From NCBI GenBank assembly GCA_028818755.1, contig JAPPNF010000074.1, positions 1-48,669 on the forward strand: a DNA stretch of 48,669 nt, written 5' to 3'. Numbering within the stretch: position 1 is the stretch's first letter; each line of letters opens with the position of its first letter. The notes below the pieces were generated by a model. It did not search any database, was not told where the DNA came from, and was given only the letters and a program-made list of their open reading frames with translations. A program made the position numbers and the translations under genes. Below are positions 40,206 to 48,669 of this stretch, one piece after another. This DNA comes from Deltaproteobacteria bacterium. Its GTDB lineage: Bacteria > Desulfobacterota > Binatia > UBA9968 > JAJDTQ01.

Positions 40206-40361
40206 ATGGGACACTGGGGTTTCGTCTTTCTGGCCTACGGCATCGTCTGGTGCAGCATCCTCGTCTACACCGTGCTGCTGAAGCGGCGCATCCAAAGGGC
40301 GGTGGCGGCCCGCAACGAGACTTCCGGTATTCCGAGCGAGGCGGACAGGCATGAAGCGTAG
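40206..40361 (+). CDS. ccmD: Haem exporter protein CcmD
   Basis: A 51-residue protein starting 'MGHWGFVFLAYGIVW' with one membrane segment, then a basic cytoplasmic tail 'LLKRRIQRAVAARNE'. This is the standard CcmD plan: a short, one-helix stabiliser of the CcmABC-CcmE complex. It lies at the expected place between ccmC and ccmE, and its TAG overlaps the ccmE start by 11 nt. It is too short for most gene callers. Confidence 0.9.
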   Translation: MGHWGFVFLAYGIVWCSILVYTVLLKRRIQRAVAARNETSGIPSEADRHEA

Positions 40362-40788
40362 GTATCTCATCGGCGCCCTGATCATCGTCGGCGGTCTGGC
40401 CTATCTCATCTACGGCGCCATGCAGGAAGCCGTGGTCTACTTCGTCACGCCCACCGAGCTCCGCGCCGAGACCCCGGCGGCGGACCGGTTCCTGCGAGTG
40501 GGCGGCATGGTGCTGCCCGGCTCGCTGGAGAAGGACCTCGACCGGCGCACCTTCCGCTTCAGCATCACCGACGGCGAGGAATCCATCGCGGTGTTCTACC
40601 AGGGAGTGCCGCCGGACCTCTTCTCCGAGGGCAAGGGCGCCGTGGTGGAGGGCCGGCTGGGCAGGGACGGCGTCTTCAAGGCCTCCACGGTGATGGCCAA
40701 GCACGCCGAGGAGTACAGCCCGCACCGCGAAGGCGAAGACCCGGCGGCCAAGCGGAGCTTCGTGCCCGCGCGGCCCACGGGCTATTAG
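40351..40788 (+). CDS. ccmE: Cytochrome c-type biogenesis haem chaperone CcmE
   Basis: A 145-residue periplasmic haem chaperone anchored by an N-terminal helix (about 4-22, 'RYLIGALIIVGGLAYLIY'). It binds haem covalently through His118 of the HxxxY motif 'KHAEEY' (Tyr122) and hands it to CcmF/CcmH. The beta-barrel is recognisable by 'RFLRVGGMVLPGSLEKDL' and 'VVEGRLGRDGVFKASTVMAKH', quoted in part. Length is normal. Confidence 0.96.
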   Translation: MKRRYLIGALIIVGGLAYLIYGAMQEAVVYFVTPTELRAETPAADRFLRVGGMVLPGSLEKDLDRRTFRFSITDGEESIAVFYQGVPPDLFSEGKGAVVEGRLGRDGVFKASTVMAKHAEEYSPHREGEDPAAKRSFVPARPTGY

Positions 40789-40812
40789 TAGCGTCGCGTC
40801 CGGCCGGTTCGC

Positions 40813-42777
40813 ATGACCGCCACCCTGGGACATAGCTGCATTCTCCTGGCGTTGGCGCTGGCGCTGTGGGGCATCGCGGCCCCGGTCCTGCACGCGCGCA
40901 CGGGCAACGAAGGCTTCCAGGTCTCCGCCCGCTACGCCATCCTGGGCCAGTTCGTTCTCGTCACCGCGGCCGCGGCGGCGTTGATCTACGCACTGGTGGC
41001 AACCGATTTCTCCATCCGCTACGTGGCCTTCAACACCACCCGGAACACGCCCATCTACTACCGCGTCACCGGGCTGTGGGGCGCCCTGGAGGGTTCGCTG
41101 CTCCTGTGGGAGTGGATCCTCATCATCTTCTCCGCCCTGGTGGCATGGAGCTACCGCAGGCGCATGCGGGAGTTCATGCCCTGGGTGCTGATGGTGTTCT
41201 CCATCGTCTCGGTGTTCTTCCTCGCGGTCATCGCCTTCGCCTCGAACCCCTTCGAGACCCACTTCCCGGTGCCCGCCGACGGCCGGGGGCTCAACCCGCT
41301 CCTGGAAGACGCCAACATGCTGAGCCATCCGCCGCTCCTGTACACGGGGTTCGTGGGGCTCACGGTGCCGTTCGCCTTCGCCATGGCGGCGCTCATCCGC
41401 GGAAAGCTCGACCACGCCTGGATCGTCGCCACCCGGCGCTGGACCATCACCGCCTGGTTCTTCCTCACCCTCGGCAACCTGGTGGGCGCGTGGTGGTCCT
41501 ACCACGTGCTCGGCTGGGGCGGCTATTGGGCCTGGGACCCGGTGGAGAACGCCGCCTTCATGCCCTGGCTGCCGGCCACCGCGTTCCTGCACTCGGTGCA
41601 GGTGCAGGAGCGGCGCGGCATGCTCAAGACCTGGAACCTGCTGCTGATCATCATCGCCTTCAGCCTCACCATCTTCGGCACCTTTCTCACGCGGTCGGGG
41701 GTGCTCTCTTCCATCCACGCCTTTTCGTCCGGCCCGGTGGGGATGTACTTCCTGGGATTCCTCGCCTTCGTGCTGATCTCGTCCCTCGGACTCCTGGCGT
41801 GGCGCAGCGACCAACTGCGCGGGCAACCCGAGCTCGACTCCGTGGTGAGCCGCGAATCGGCTTTCGTGCTGAACAACGTGGTGTTCGTGTCCGCCCTGTT
41901 CACCATCTTCCTCGGCACGGTCTTTCCCTTGCTGTCCCAGGCCGTGGCCGGGGTCCAGGTGAGCGTGGGCGCGCCCTACTTCAACAGCGTGACGGCGCCG
42001 TTGTTCCTGCTGCTGGTGTTCCTGATGGGAGTCGGCCCGCTCATTGCCTGGCGGCGCGCTTCCTGGGACAATCTCAAGCGGAACTTTACCTGGCCGATGG
42101 TCGCGTCCCTGGCCGTCGCCGTGGGTCTGTTCGCCGGCGGGATCCGCTCCTTCCTCTCGCTCCTGGCGTTCACCCTATGCGCATTCACGGTATGGACCAT
42201 GGTTTTCGACACCTGCCTCTCCCTGCGCGCCCGGCGGCGGCAGGCCGGAGAGGGCCCGTTGCGCGGGCTTGCCACTCTGGTCCGGCGCAACCAACGCCGC
42301 TACGGCGGCTTCGTGGTGCACCTGGGGGTGGTGCTGGTGGTCCTGGGCATCGCCGGCTCCATGACTTACAGCGTCGAGCGCGAGGCGACCCTGAGCGTCG
42401 GCGAGACCCTGACGGCCGGACCCTACCGGGTCGCCTTCGAGGGGCTGCGGGGCTCCCAGCAACCCACGCACTTCCGGGTGGAAGGTCGATTCCAGGTCTC
42501 GCAGAACGGCGACAGCCTGGGACGGCTGTCGCCGGCGTTGAAATTCTTCCCCACCCAGGACTCGCCCATCGGGCGGGCGGTCTTCCACAGCACCCTCAAG
42601 GAGGACCTCTACCTGATCCTTTCCGGATTCAGCGAAGTGGACCGGAACCGGGCCACCCTCAAGGTGCTGATCCGCCCGCTGGTGCTGTGGATCTGGCTGG
42701 GCGGACTCGTCATCACCCTCGGCACGCTCATGACCATCCTGCCCATGGGTCGGGACCCGCGCGGAGGTGAGACATGA
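40813..42777 (+). CDS. ccmF: Haem lyase CcmF
   Basis: A 654-residue multi-pass haem-lyase subunit. It has the WWD motif 'GWGGYWAWDPVENAAFMPWL' (around residue 236), conserved periplasmic histidines ('SHPPLLYTGFVG', 'FLHSVQVQERRG') and about 14 hydrophobic segments, with a large soluble loop near the C-terminus. It transfers haem from CcmE to apocytochrome CXXCH sites. Its stop overlaps the following thioredoxin-like gene as ATGA. Confidence 0.96.
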   Translation: MTATLGHSCILLALALALWGIAAPVLHARTGNEGFQVSARYAILGQFVLVTAAAAALIYALVATDFSIRYVAFNTTRNTPIYYRVTGLWGALEGSLLLWEWILIIFSALVAWSYRRRMREFMPWVLMVFSIVSVFFLAVIAFASNPFETHFPVPADGRGLNPLLEDANMLSHPPLLYTGFVGLTVPFAFAMAALIRGKLDHAWIVATRRWTITAWFFLTLGNLVGAWWSYHVLGWGGYWAWDPVENAAFMPWLPATAFLHSVQVQERRGMLKTWNLLLIIIAFSLTIFGTFLTRSGVLSSIHAFSSGPVGMYFLGFLAFVLISSLGLLAWRSDQLRGQPELDSVVSRESAFVLNNVVFVSALFTIFLGTVFPLLSQAVAGVQVSVGAPYFNSVTAPLFLLLVFLMGVGPLIAWRRASWDNLKRNFTWPMVASLAVAVGLFAGGIRSFLSLLAFTLCAFTVWTMVFDTCLSLRARRRQAGEGPLRGLATLVRRNQRRYGGFVVHLGVVLVVLGIAGSMTYSVEREATLSVGETLTAGPYRVAFEGLRGSQQPTHFRVEGRFQVSQNGDSLGRLSPALKFFPTQDSPIGRAVFHSTLKEDLYLILSGFSEVDRNRATLKVLIRPLVLWIWLGGLVITLGTLMTILPMGRDPRGGET

Positions 42778-43343
42778 GCGCCGCGGCGCGGAGGCTGCTC
42801 CTGACCCTGATGGGGGTGGGAGCGCTGGTGATCCTGCTGGGTTACGGGTTCTACCAGGACCCCCGTTATATCCCGTCGCCGCTGGTGGGCAGCACCGCGC
42901 CGGACTTCTCCCTGGAGCTGTTCAAGGGTGGGACGGTGCGCCTTTCCGAGCTTCGCGGCAAGACGGTGATGCTGGATTTCTGGGCCTCCTGGTGCCTGCC
43001 CTGCCGGGAGGAGGCCCGGGACCTGGAAGCGGCCTGGAAGCGACAGGGAGACGACGTCGTGTTCCTCGGCATCAACATCCAGGACAGGAAGGCGGACGCC
43101 CTCGAGTTCATCGACGAGTTCGGCATCACCTTCGCCAACGCCCGCGACCCCGACGGTGCGGTGTCGGTGGACTACGGCGTGTGGGGCATTCCCGAGGCCT
43201 TTTTCATCAGCCCTGCCGGACGAATCACCTACAAGCACGTCGGCGCCATTCCGCCCGCGGTGATCGAGGCCAAGATCCGGGAGGCCCGGCGTGATCTCAT
43301 CAGCACCGGCAGCGGCCGTGGAGAGCACCAGGCCATACGATGA
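42774..43343 (+). CDS. ccmG: Thioredoxin-like CcmG/DsbE/TlpA
   Basis: A 189-residue membrane-anchored thiol reductase. It has one N-terminal helix (about 8-24), then a thioredoxin fold with Cys74 and Cys77 in 'WASWCLPCREE' and the cis-proline loop 'VWGIPEAFFI'. It keeps apocytochrome cysteines reduced for haem attachment. The start overlaps the ccmF stop, and its end overlaps ccmH, so this is a tightly coupled set. Confidence 0.94.
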   Translation: MSAAARRLLLTLMGVGALVILLGYGFYQDPRYIPSPLVGSTAPDFSLELFKGGTVRLSELRGKTVMLDFWASWCLPCREEARDLEAAWKRQGDDVVFLGINIQDRKADALEFIDEFGITFANARDPDGAVSVDYGVWGIPEAFFISPAGRITYKHVGAIPPAVIEAKIREARRDLISTGSGRGEHQAIR

Positions 43344-44914
43344 AAGCACGAGTCGGCACGGCAACTTGGGCCCTCATTCTCACGCTGGGCTTGAATGTTC
43401 ACGCGGACCAGGCGCTGGAGGACCGGGTACGCGCCATCGCCTCGGAGCTCCGTTGCGTCGTGTGCCAGAACCTGTCGGTCGCCGACTCCCCCGCCGAGAT
43501 GGCGGTGCAGATGCGCGGTATCGTGCGGGAGCAGCTCGAGGCGGGCAAGACCCCGGACGAGATCCGCGGCTACTTCGTCTCCAAGTACGGCGAATGGGTC
43601 CTGCTGGCGCCGCCGGCTCACGGCTTCAATCTCACCGTATGGATCCTGCCCTTCGCCGTCCTGCTCGGCGGACTCGGCTTCGCGCTGTGGTATCTTCGCC
43701 GATGGAGCGGCCGCCGGAGGGACGACCCGGACGAGCCCCTGGATCCGGAGCTGCTGGAGCGGGTCCGCGCCGAGGCCGGCGAAACCGGGGCGAAGCCGGG
43801 ACAACCGCCGCCGGACGAGGAACAACTCCGCCTCTACCAGGACCTCCGGGAGCTTGACTTCGACCGTGAGGCCGGCAAGCTTTCGGAGGCCGACTACCAG
43901 GCCCTCAGGCAGCGCTACGAACGTCAGGCCGTGCGCCGGCTCGCGGAGGTCCGCGCAAGCACGGCGCCTGTCCCGGAGCCCGAGATGACGCAGAAGAGCG
44001 ATGCCAGAGGCAGCAGACGAGGCTGGGTGCTGGCCGCGTGGGCGGTGGTGCTGCTGGCGGGCGGCGTCACCCTCGGCGTGCTGCTCGGGCAGTCCCTGCG
44101 GCCCCGGACCTCCACGGAGGACAGCATCACCGGCGATTTCCTGACCGGAACCGGCCCCGGCGGCATCGGCCGCCCGGGGGCTTCGGAAACGCCGGCGGCG
44201 GCCCTGCGCCGGGGACAGGAAGCCTTCCAGCGGAAGGACTTCAAGAGCGCCATCGACGCCTTCCGCGCCGTCCTGGACAAAGACCCTGGCGAACCCGTTG
44301 CCAACGCCTACATGGGAATGATCCTGGCCCAGGCCGGTCACGCCGACGCCGCCCTGAAAGCCCTCGACCGGGCCCTGTCCCGGACTCCCAACCTGCCCCT
44401 GGCCTTGTGGGCCAAGGGCATGATCCTGTTCCAGGAAGGGCGCGACCTGGCGGGGGCGCGGGAACACCTCCAACGCCTGGAGCGGCTGCTTCCGGAGGGC
44501 GAGCAACGGGACTCCGTGCGCGACATCATCGCGCGGATCGGCCAGGCGCCGGCGGAGCAGCCCAAGGCGCCCGCGGAGCCTATCATAGAGGGAACCGTCG
44601 AGATGCCCCCGGGGCACGCGGCGAAGGCCGGGCCGCGCGCCACTCTCTACATCATCGCCCGGGCGGCCGGGGCCGGCGGCGGCCCTCCACTAGCGGTGAA
44701 GCGGATCGCCGCACCGACCTTCCCTGTCTCTTTCTCGCTGGGACCGGCCGACGTCATGATGCCGGGGATGGCTTTCGAAGGGCCTCTTGACCTCAGCGCA
44801 CGGCTGGACCGCGACGGCGATCCCCTGACCCGGGAACCCGGAGAGCCGGCCGGCGCCTACGGCGGGAATCCGGTCAAACCCGGCGCCCGCGACGTCGCCA
44901 TCAAGCTGAGATAG
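43340..44914 (+). CDS. ccmH: Fused CcmH-CcmI cytochrome c maturation protein
   Basis: A 524-residue fusion. Residues 1-105 are CcmH: signal peptide, 'ELRCVVCQNLSVADS' with the redox pair Cys39/Cys42, and a membrane helix near 95-115. The CcmI part follows: a cytoplasmic coiled segment 'LRELDFDREAGKLSEADYQA', a second membrane helix (near 230, 'LAAWAVVLLAGGVTLGVLLG'), TPR repeats (300-420) and the CycH-type C-terminal beta domain ending in 'GARDVAIKLR'. It binds apocytochrome c and presents it to CcmF. Start overlaps ccmG by 4 nt. Confidence 0.94.
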   Translation: MKARVGTATWALILTLGLNVHADQALEDRVRAIASELRCVVCQNLSVADSPAEMAVQMRGIVREQLEAGKTPDEIRGYFVSKYGEWVLLAPPAHGFNLTVWILPFAVLLGGLGFALWYLRRWSGRRRDDPDEPLDPELLERVRAEAGETGAKPGQPPPDEEQLRLYQDLRELDFDREAGKLSEADYQALRQRYERQAVRRLAEVRASTAPVPEPEMTQKSDARGSRRGWVLAAWAVVLLAGGVTLGVLLGQSLRPRTSTEDSITGDFLTGTGPGGIGRPGASETPAAALRRGQEAFQRKDFKSAIDAFRAVLDKDPGEPVANAYMGMILAQAGHADAALKALDRALSRTPNLPLALWAKGMILFQEGRDLAGAREHLQRLERLLPEGEQRDSVRDIIARIGQAPAEQPKAPAEPIIEGTVEMPPGHAAKAGPRATLYIIARAAGAGGGPPLAVKRIAAPTFPVSFSLGPADVMMPGMAFEGPLDLSARLDRDGDPLTREPGEPAGAYGGNPVKPGARDVAIKLR

Positions 44915-44929
44915 TCTACACGGGATCGA

Positions 44930-45406
44930 TCAATCGGCTCCGGGAAGCCGAGCATACTTTCCCTTGAAGAAGAGCAGCGGGCGGTCGCCCGACGCCTGCG
45001 CGTGGATGACCTCGCCGAGGTAGATGGTGTGGTCGCCGCCGTCGTAGCCCTGGGTGACCGTGCACTCGATGTGTCCGATGGTCTCGTCCAGCACCGGGAT
45101 GCCGTTGTCGCTCATGTGCCAGGCGGCATCCTGAAACTTCTCGATGCCCTTGGTGGCGAAGCGGTTGGCCAGGTGCTCCTGGTGCTCGCCCAGCAGGTTG
45201 ACGGCGAACACCCGAGATTCCTCGAAGCAGTCATAGCAGTTGGCCTTCTTGTCGATGCACACCAGCACCAGCGGCGGGTTCAGCGAAAGGGACGAGAAGG
45301 CGTTGGCGGTGATGCCGGTGGGGACTCCGGCCTTGTCCTTGGTGGTGACGATGGTCACTCCGGTGGCGAAGTGTCCCATCACGTGCCGGATCTCGCGTGC
45401 GTCCAT
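44930..45406 (-). CDS. Flavin reductase family protein
   Basis: A 158-residue FMN-binding split-barrel protein of the flavin reductase/HpaC group: 'HVMGHFATGVTIVTTKDKAG' near the start, 'TANAFSSLSLNPPLVLVCID', 'RVFAVNLLGEHQEHLANRF' and the closing 'LLFFKGKYARL'. Members reduce FMN or FAD with NAD(P)H for a partner monooxygenase, or act as stand-alone FMN oxidoreductases. The ATG at 45406 is preferred to a TTG at 45427. No monooxygenase gene is next to it. Confidence 0.9.
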   Translation of the reverse strand: MDAREIRHVMGHFATGVTIVTTKDKAGVPTGITANAFSSLSLNPPLVLVCIDKKANCYDCFEESRVFAVNLLGEHQEHLANRFATKGIEKFQDAAWHMSDNGIPVLDETIGHIECTVTQGYDGGDHTIYLGEVIHAQASGDRPLLFFKGKYARLPGAD

Positions 45407-45512
45407 GGGGCACGGGGTAACAGACAAGCCGGAATGTTGTCAATCACCGCCGCCGGCTCTATGGGAGCAAGGACGCAGGACTTGATGGAGTTGGAAAACG
45501 CCGCCGCCCGCT

Positions 45513-45950
45513 TCAGCTATCGAGCTCCGGCTTGGGCAGCGTCATGTAGGGGACCTGGTGGTCGTCCAGGGCTTCCTGCTCCTCCGGCGTGGCGGTACCG
45601 TGGATAGGACGCTCCTCGACCTCGCCGTCGTGAATGCGGCGGGCCTCCTCGGCGAAACGCGGGCCGACGTCCTCGAAGTGGTTCTGGACGTAGTGATGGA
45701 CGCGGATCAGCGCTTCGCGGAACTGCTCGGGCGTTGGCATCTCCGGCTTCGAACGCTGCGCGGCCGGAGCCGGCGCCGCTTCCTTCTTCATGTGGACCGC
45801 GCAGGTATGAGGCAGCTTGGTGATGGCCGTGGAGTTGCACACCGGACATGCGATCTCGTTCCGGGAAAGTTGTTCCTGGTAGTTCTCGGGTCCCGAAAAC
45901 CACCCTTCGAAACTGTGCTCGTTCTCGCAAGTGAGATCGTAAATGACCAT
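45513..45950 (-). CDS. DUF1178 family protein
   Basis: A 145-residue protein of the DUF1178 family. It begins 'MVIYDLTCENEHSFEGWF' and has 'CPVCNSTAITKLPH', so one Cys in the first strand and a CxxC probably bind zinc. The helical C-terminal half 'GPRFAEEARRIHDGEVEERPIHG' (quoted in part) is the family signature. Function is unknown. In many proteobacteria the gene is near CoA or nitrilase genes; here it lies between a flavin reductase and an alpha/beta hydrolase. Confidence 0.9.
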   Translation of the reverse strand: MVIYDLTCENEHSFEGWFSGPENYQEQLSRNEIACPVCNSTAITKLPHTCAVHMKKEAAPAPAAQRSKPEMPTPEQFREALIRVHHYVQNHFEDVGPRFAEEARRIHDGEVEERPIHGTATPEEQEALDDHQVPYMTLPKPELDS

Positions 45951-46004
45951 GGTAACGTCCTGTCCGACCGCCTGTTCCGAAGGTAATCCCGCCTCCCGGC
46001 GATG

Positions 46005-46829
46005 TCAAGATAGCAGGAAATCCGTCAAGACCTCGACGAACGCGTCTCGTTCCTCGATCTGCGGCTCATGGGCGGAATCCCGGAACCGGTGCACCCTGGA
46101 GCCCGGCACGATGGCCTGCAGCCGCTCGTCCCAATCGGACTGGTTCAGGGGATCGTGATCGCAGGAGATGATGAGCAACGGCACATCCACGCCGGAAAGC
46201 TGCTTCTTGAAGGCCTCCACGGTGGAGCCCCGCTCAAGTCCCGGCCGCTTCAGGCGCGCCGCGGACAGGGCCTCCCACGCCCCCGGCGCGATCGAGTCGG
46301 TGTAACGTGACTCCACGCATTCCGGGGTCAGCCACTTCTCGTCGTGGAACAGCAGCTTGAGGAGCTTGCGCATGTTCTCCGGGCTCGGCGTGTAGTCCTC
46401 GATGTCGGCCTGGAAATCGCTCTTGAAGACCCCGGCGTTGCCGCAGATGGTCACCATCTTCTTCATCCTGAGGGGTGACGGGCTGCGGACCGCGCTCCTG
46501 AGCAGCGTGCCGCCACCGGCCGAATTCCCCGCGTAGAAGGCCTCGCCTACCCCAACCACATCCATAAGTTGCGCCAGGTGCGTCAGCCGGAAACCCGAAG
46601 GGTCGGAAAAGCTGTAGATCTTGGCGGTGCGGCCGTATCCCAGCATGTCCGGGGCGATGATGTGAAATGTTTCCGCCAGCTTCCCGATGGCCGCGCTCCA
46701 GGTGGCCTCGGCCGAGGCGCCGTACTCGCCTCCATGGAGCAGCACCAAGTCGGGCCCCTCCCCCGCCTCCAGGTAGTGGGTCTCGATTCCGCCGACCCGA
46801 AGCGTACGATGCAGATAATCCGTGCTCAT
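46005..46829 (-). CDS. Alpha/beta hydrolase
   Basis: A 274-residue alpha/beta-hydrolase fold enzyme. The oxyanion segment 'VLLHGGEYGASA' is at about 29-40, and nucleophile Ser103 is in 'YAGNSAGGGTL'. Asp in 'IISCDHDPLNQ' and His in 'RDSAHEPQIEERDAF' complete the triad. It resembles C-C bond hydrolases (MhpC/BphD type) that act on ring-cleavage products, but other esterase-like roles fit too. Genes around it do not settle the substrate. Confidence 0.9.
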   Translation of the reverse strand: MSTDYLHRTLRVGGIETHYLEAGEGPDLVLLHGGEYGASAEATWSAAIGKLAETFHIIAPDMLGYGRTAKIYSFSDPSGFRLTHLAQLMDVVGVGEAFYAGNSAGGGTLLRSAVRSPSPLRMKKMVTICGNAGVFKSDFQADIEDYTPSPENMRKLLKLLFHDEKWLTPECVESRYTDSIAPGAWEALSAARLKRPGLERGSTVEAFKKQLSGVDVPLLIISCDHDPLNQSDWDERLQAIVPGSRVHRFRDSAHEPQIEERDAFVEVLTDFLLS

Positions 46830-46846
46830 TTACCGTTCTCCACGCC

Positions 46847-46867
46847 GGGCGGGTTTGAAACCCGCCC
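46847..46867. repeat. GGGCGGGTTT hairpin repeat, copy c
   Basis: GGGCGGGTTT-G-AAACCCGCCC, a perfect 10-bp stem followed by TTACAT, 17 nt before the alpha/beta hydrolase start. Copies at 32666-32682 and 35252-35272 share the core GCGGGTT...AACCC and the position ahead of minus-strand genes. Confidence 0.7.
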
Positions 46868-46921
46868 TTACATCTCACCGCGCTTTCCGTGCCAAACCGA
46901 GCGCTTCTCGCCGCCTCGGGC

Positions 46922-48538
46922 CTACCAGCCGAGCGCGTAGCCGTCCCGGCGCGGGTCGGCGGCGGCCATGAGCGTGCCGTTCCGGGGATCCCTTGCGATG
47001 AGCGCCGCCCCGCCGAAGGCCCAGGGCTCCACCACGGTCACCGGATGACCCCTGGCCGCCAAGCCCTTCACCACCTCCTCCGGGAAGCCCTCCTCCAGCC
47101 GCAACATCTCGGGATAGCCCACGTTGGGCGGGGTGCCGGGCACGTGACTCCAGCGAGGAGCCTCCAACGCGCACTGCGGGTCCATCTTGAGGTCCAGCAG
47201 GTTGTGCAGCACCTGCACGTTGGTCTGAGGCTGATCGTCCGCCCCGGGCGTGCCCCCCACCGCCAGGAACTCGCCGTTGTGGAACACCATGTAGGAGTTG
47301 AGGGTGTGGGCGGGCCGCTTGCCCGGTCGAAGCGCATTGGCGTGGTCGGGATCCAGCCTGGCGCTGCACAGGCGGTTGTTCATCACGAGGCCGGTATCCC
47401 CCGCGACCACGCCGGACCCGAAGACCGAGAAGACGCTCTCGATGAGCGAGATGGCGTTGCCGTCGCCGTCGGCCGCGCACAGGTAGGTGGTGTCGGCGCC
47501 GGCGGCGGCGTAGGATGAGGTCACCGGGCCGGCGACGTCGGCGATGTCCGCGCGGCGCGCGTCCGCGTACTCCGCGCTGATGAGGCGCCGGACTTCCGGG
47601 TCGACGAAACGGGGGTCGCCCAGGTGCCGGATGCGGTCCTCGAAGGCGATCTTCTTGGCCTCCACCATGACGTGGGCCAACTCGGTCCGGCTGAGCGCCT
47701 TGCAGTCGTAGCCCGCCAGCAGGTTCATCATGGTCAGGACGATGAAGCCCTGGGACACCGGCGGCTGCTCCAGGAGCTGGTAACCCCGGTAGTCCGTGCT
47801 CAGGGGCTCCATCCACTCGGCGAAGCTTCCCTCCAGGTCCCGTTCCTCGAAGAGTCCGCCGCGTTCCCGGATGCCGGCGCACATGCGCGCCGCCACGTCG
47901 CCTCCATAGAAGCCGTCGCGCCCGTCGCGGACGATGGACTCCAGCACCCCCGCCAGCTCCGGCTGCCGCAGCAGCCGTCCCGGCGTGAGGTCCTCCAGCC
48001 GCTCACGGAAATACCGGTGGATGTCGGGCGACGCGGGCGCACACTGTTCGATGGATTGCGCGAGGGACAGGTAGAGTGGAAAACCGTCCCGGGCCAGGGT
48101 CACGGCGTCGGCACAGACCTCGGCCAAGTCCACGGTGCCGTATTGCCGGTGTAGTTCCAGCCATCCGTCCACCGCTCCGGGAACCGCGATGCTCAAGGGC
48201 CCGGAGGTCGGCACGGCATCCAGCCCACGGCCCTTGAAGGACTCGATGGTGGCGTTGCTCGGGGCGGGTCCACTGGCGTTGAGCGCCCTCACCTTGCCCT
48301 CGTCCTTCATGTAGACCAGCGAGAACATGTCGCCGCCCAGGCCGCAAGCCTCGTGCTTGACCACCGCCAGGACGAACCCGGCGGCAACCGCCGCGTCCAC
48401 GGCATTGCCACCCCGCTGCATGATCCTGAGACCGGCCAGGGATGCCAACGGATGGCCCGCTGCGATCACCCCCCTCGTGCCCTGGATCAGCGTTCGCGCT
48501 GCTTTGTCATACCTGATTTCATGTAAAGGATGAGACAT
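46922..48538 (-). CDS. Gamma-glutamyltransferase family protein
   Basis: A 538-residue Ntn-hydrolase of the gamma-glutamyltranspeptidase family. 'RGVIAAGHPLASLAGLRIMQ' and 'GGNAVDAAVAAGFVLAVV' open the large subunit. 'GPSAPSN'-like 'ASGPAPSNATIES' follows, and the autocleavage/nucleophile threonine is near residue 357 in 'GADTTYLCAADGDGNAISL'. 'GGTPGADDQPQTNVQVL' marks the small subunit. There is no signal peptide, so it is likely cytoplasmic and may act on gamma-glutamyl or other acyl substrates rather than on periplasmic glutathione. Confidence 0.94.
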   Translation of the reverse strand: MSHPLHEIRYDKAARTLIQGTRGVIAAGHPLASLAGLRIMQRGGNAVDAAVAAGFVLAVVKHEACGLGGDMFSLVYMKDEGKVRALNASGPAPSNATIESFKGRGLDAVPTSGPLSIAVPGAVDGWLELHRQYGTVDLAEVCADAVTLARDGFPLYLSLAQSIEQCAPASPDIHRYFRERLEDLTPGRLLRQPELAGVLESIVRDGRDGFYGGDVAARMCAGIRERGGLFEERDLEGSFAEWMEPLSTDYRGYQLLEQPPVSQGFIVLTMMNLLAGYDCKALSRTELAHVMVEAKKIAFEDRIRHLGDPRFVDPEVRRLISAEYADARRADIADVAGPVTSSYAAAGADTTYLCAADGDGNAISLIESVFSVFGSGVVAGDTGLVMNNRLCSARLDPDHANALRPGKRPAHTLNSYMVFHNGEFLAVGGTPGADDQPQTNVQVLHNLLDLKMDPQCALEAPRWSHVPGTPPNVGYPEMLRLEEGFPEEVVKGLAARGHPVTVVEPWAFGGAALIARDPRNGTLMAAADPRRDGYALGW

Positions 48539-48580
48539 GATGACTGCTCTCCCGTGGTCTGATTATTCCGGCGTGCCTGG

Positions 48581-48600
48581 ATTCCCGCTTTCGCGGGAAT
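48581..48600. repeat. ATTCCCGC hairpin repeat
   Basis: ATTCCCGC-TTTC-GCGGGAAT, a perfect 8-bp stem followed by GACATC. This is a widespread intergenic repeat in many proteobacterial genomes. It lies upstream of the gamma-glutamyltransferase gene. Confidence 0.75.
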
Positions 48601-48617
48601 GACATCGCGTTTAGCCT

Positions 48618-48669
48618 AGTGTGGTGTCTGGTTAATTCGCAGCATAATCTGCGGGTCTTTTTCGCCGTC
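48618..48669 (+). repeat. Variable-arm hairpin repeat, copy 3 (cut by window end)
   Basis: AGTG (48618-48621), a 24-nt arm (48622-48645) unlike the arms of the other copies, then the conserved core start AATCTGC and GTCTTTTTCGCCGTC up to the window edge. Orientation matches copy 1. The downstream arm is expected beyond the window and should be the reverse complement of 48622-48645. Confidence 0.8.

Overview
This is a GC-rich bacterial chromosome fragment with no rRNA, tRNA, CRISPR array, phage or transposase gene visible. The gene content is a system I cytochrome c maturation operon, a sucC-sucD-ndk run next to mdh and icd, a lepA-lepB pair, and accessory catabolic genes. This suits a deltaproteobacterium-like lineage (Desulfobacterota, Tectomicrobia or a relative). 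That placement is an inference from gene content, not from a marker tree.

Layout. Positions 1-4616 (+) hold an oligopeptide-type ABC importer: the end of a substrate-binding protein, two permeases and a fused double ATPase. Positions 4851-8651 (+) hold a small-molecule catabolic set: an amidohydrolase, a TenA/PqqC-like putative di-metal oxidase, a cyclase-family hydrolase, a DapA-like aldolase/lyase and a 68-residue protein. Positions 8682-11301 (+) hold a sulfide-oxidation module: a flavoprotein of the sulfide:quinone oxidoreductase/flavocytochrome c type, a metallo-beta-lactamase/rhodanese fusion and a small four-cysteine protein. Positions 11607-14173 (-) hold a TPR membrane protein, a DUF151 protein and miaB. 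Positions 14452-15597 (+) hold a lone AAA/DUF4143 ATPase in a less GC-rich, accessory-looking patch. Positions 15696-37543 (-) are a long housekeeping block: an orphan protein, hom, alaC, recG, carB, carA, lepB, lepA, ugd, a PfkB kinase, mtnP, rlmN, ndk, sucD, sucC, mdh and icd. Positions 37828-44914 (+) are ccmABCDEFG and a ccmH-ccmI fusion. Positions 44930-48538 (-) hold a flavin reductase, a DUF1178 protein, an alpha/beta hydrolase and a gamma-glutamyltransferase.

Two observations stand out. First, the sulfide oxidoreductase frame is stopped by a TGA at 9675-9677, but the same frame continues for 53 more sense codons and ends in a tryptophan-rich tail like that of the family. The TGA lies where this family carries its second redox cysteine, and it is followed at a suitable distance by a perfect 8-bp stem with a GGA loop. 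This is a candidate selenocysteine site. Second, a roughly 160-bp hairpin repeat occurs at 2321-2480, 40022-40182 and, cut by the window end, 48618-48669. Its core of about 104 nt is conserved. Its two ends are 24-nt arms that are unrelated between copies yet complementary within each complete copy, with a fixed 24-nt length and a conserved AGTG outer boundary. Two copies sit inside operons just after a stop codon.

Several shorter palindromic repeat families (REP-like) lie in the intergenic gaps.
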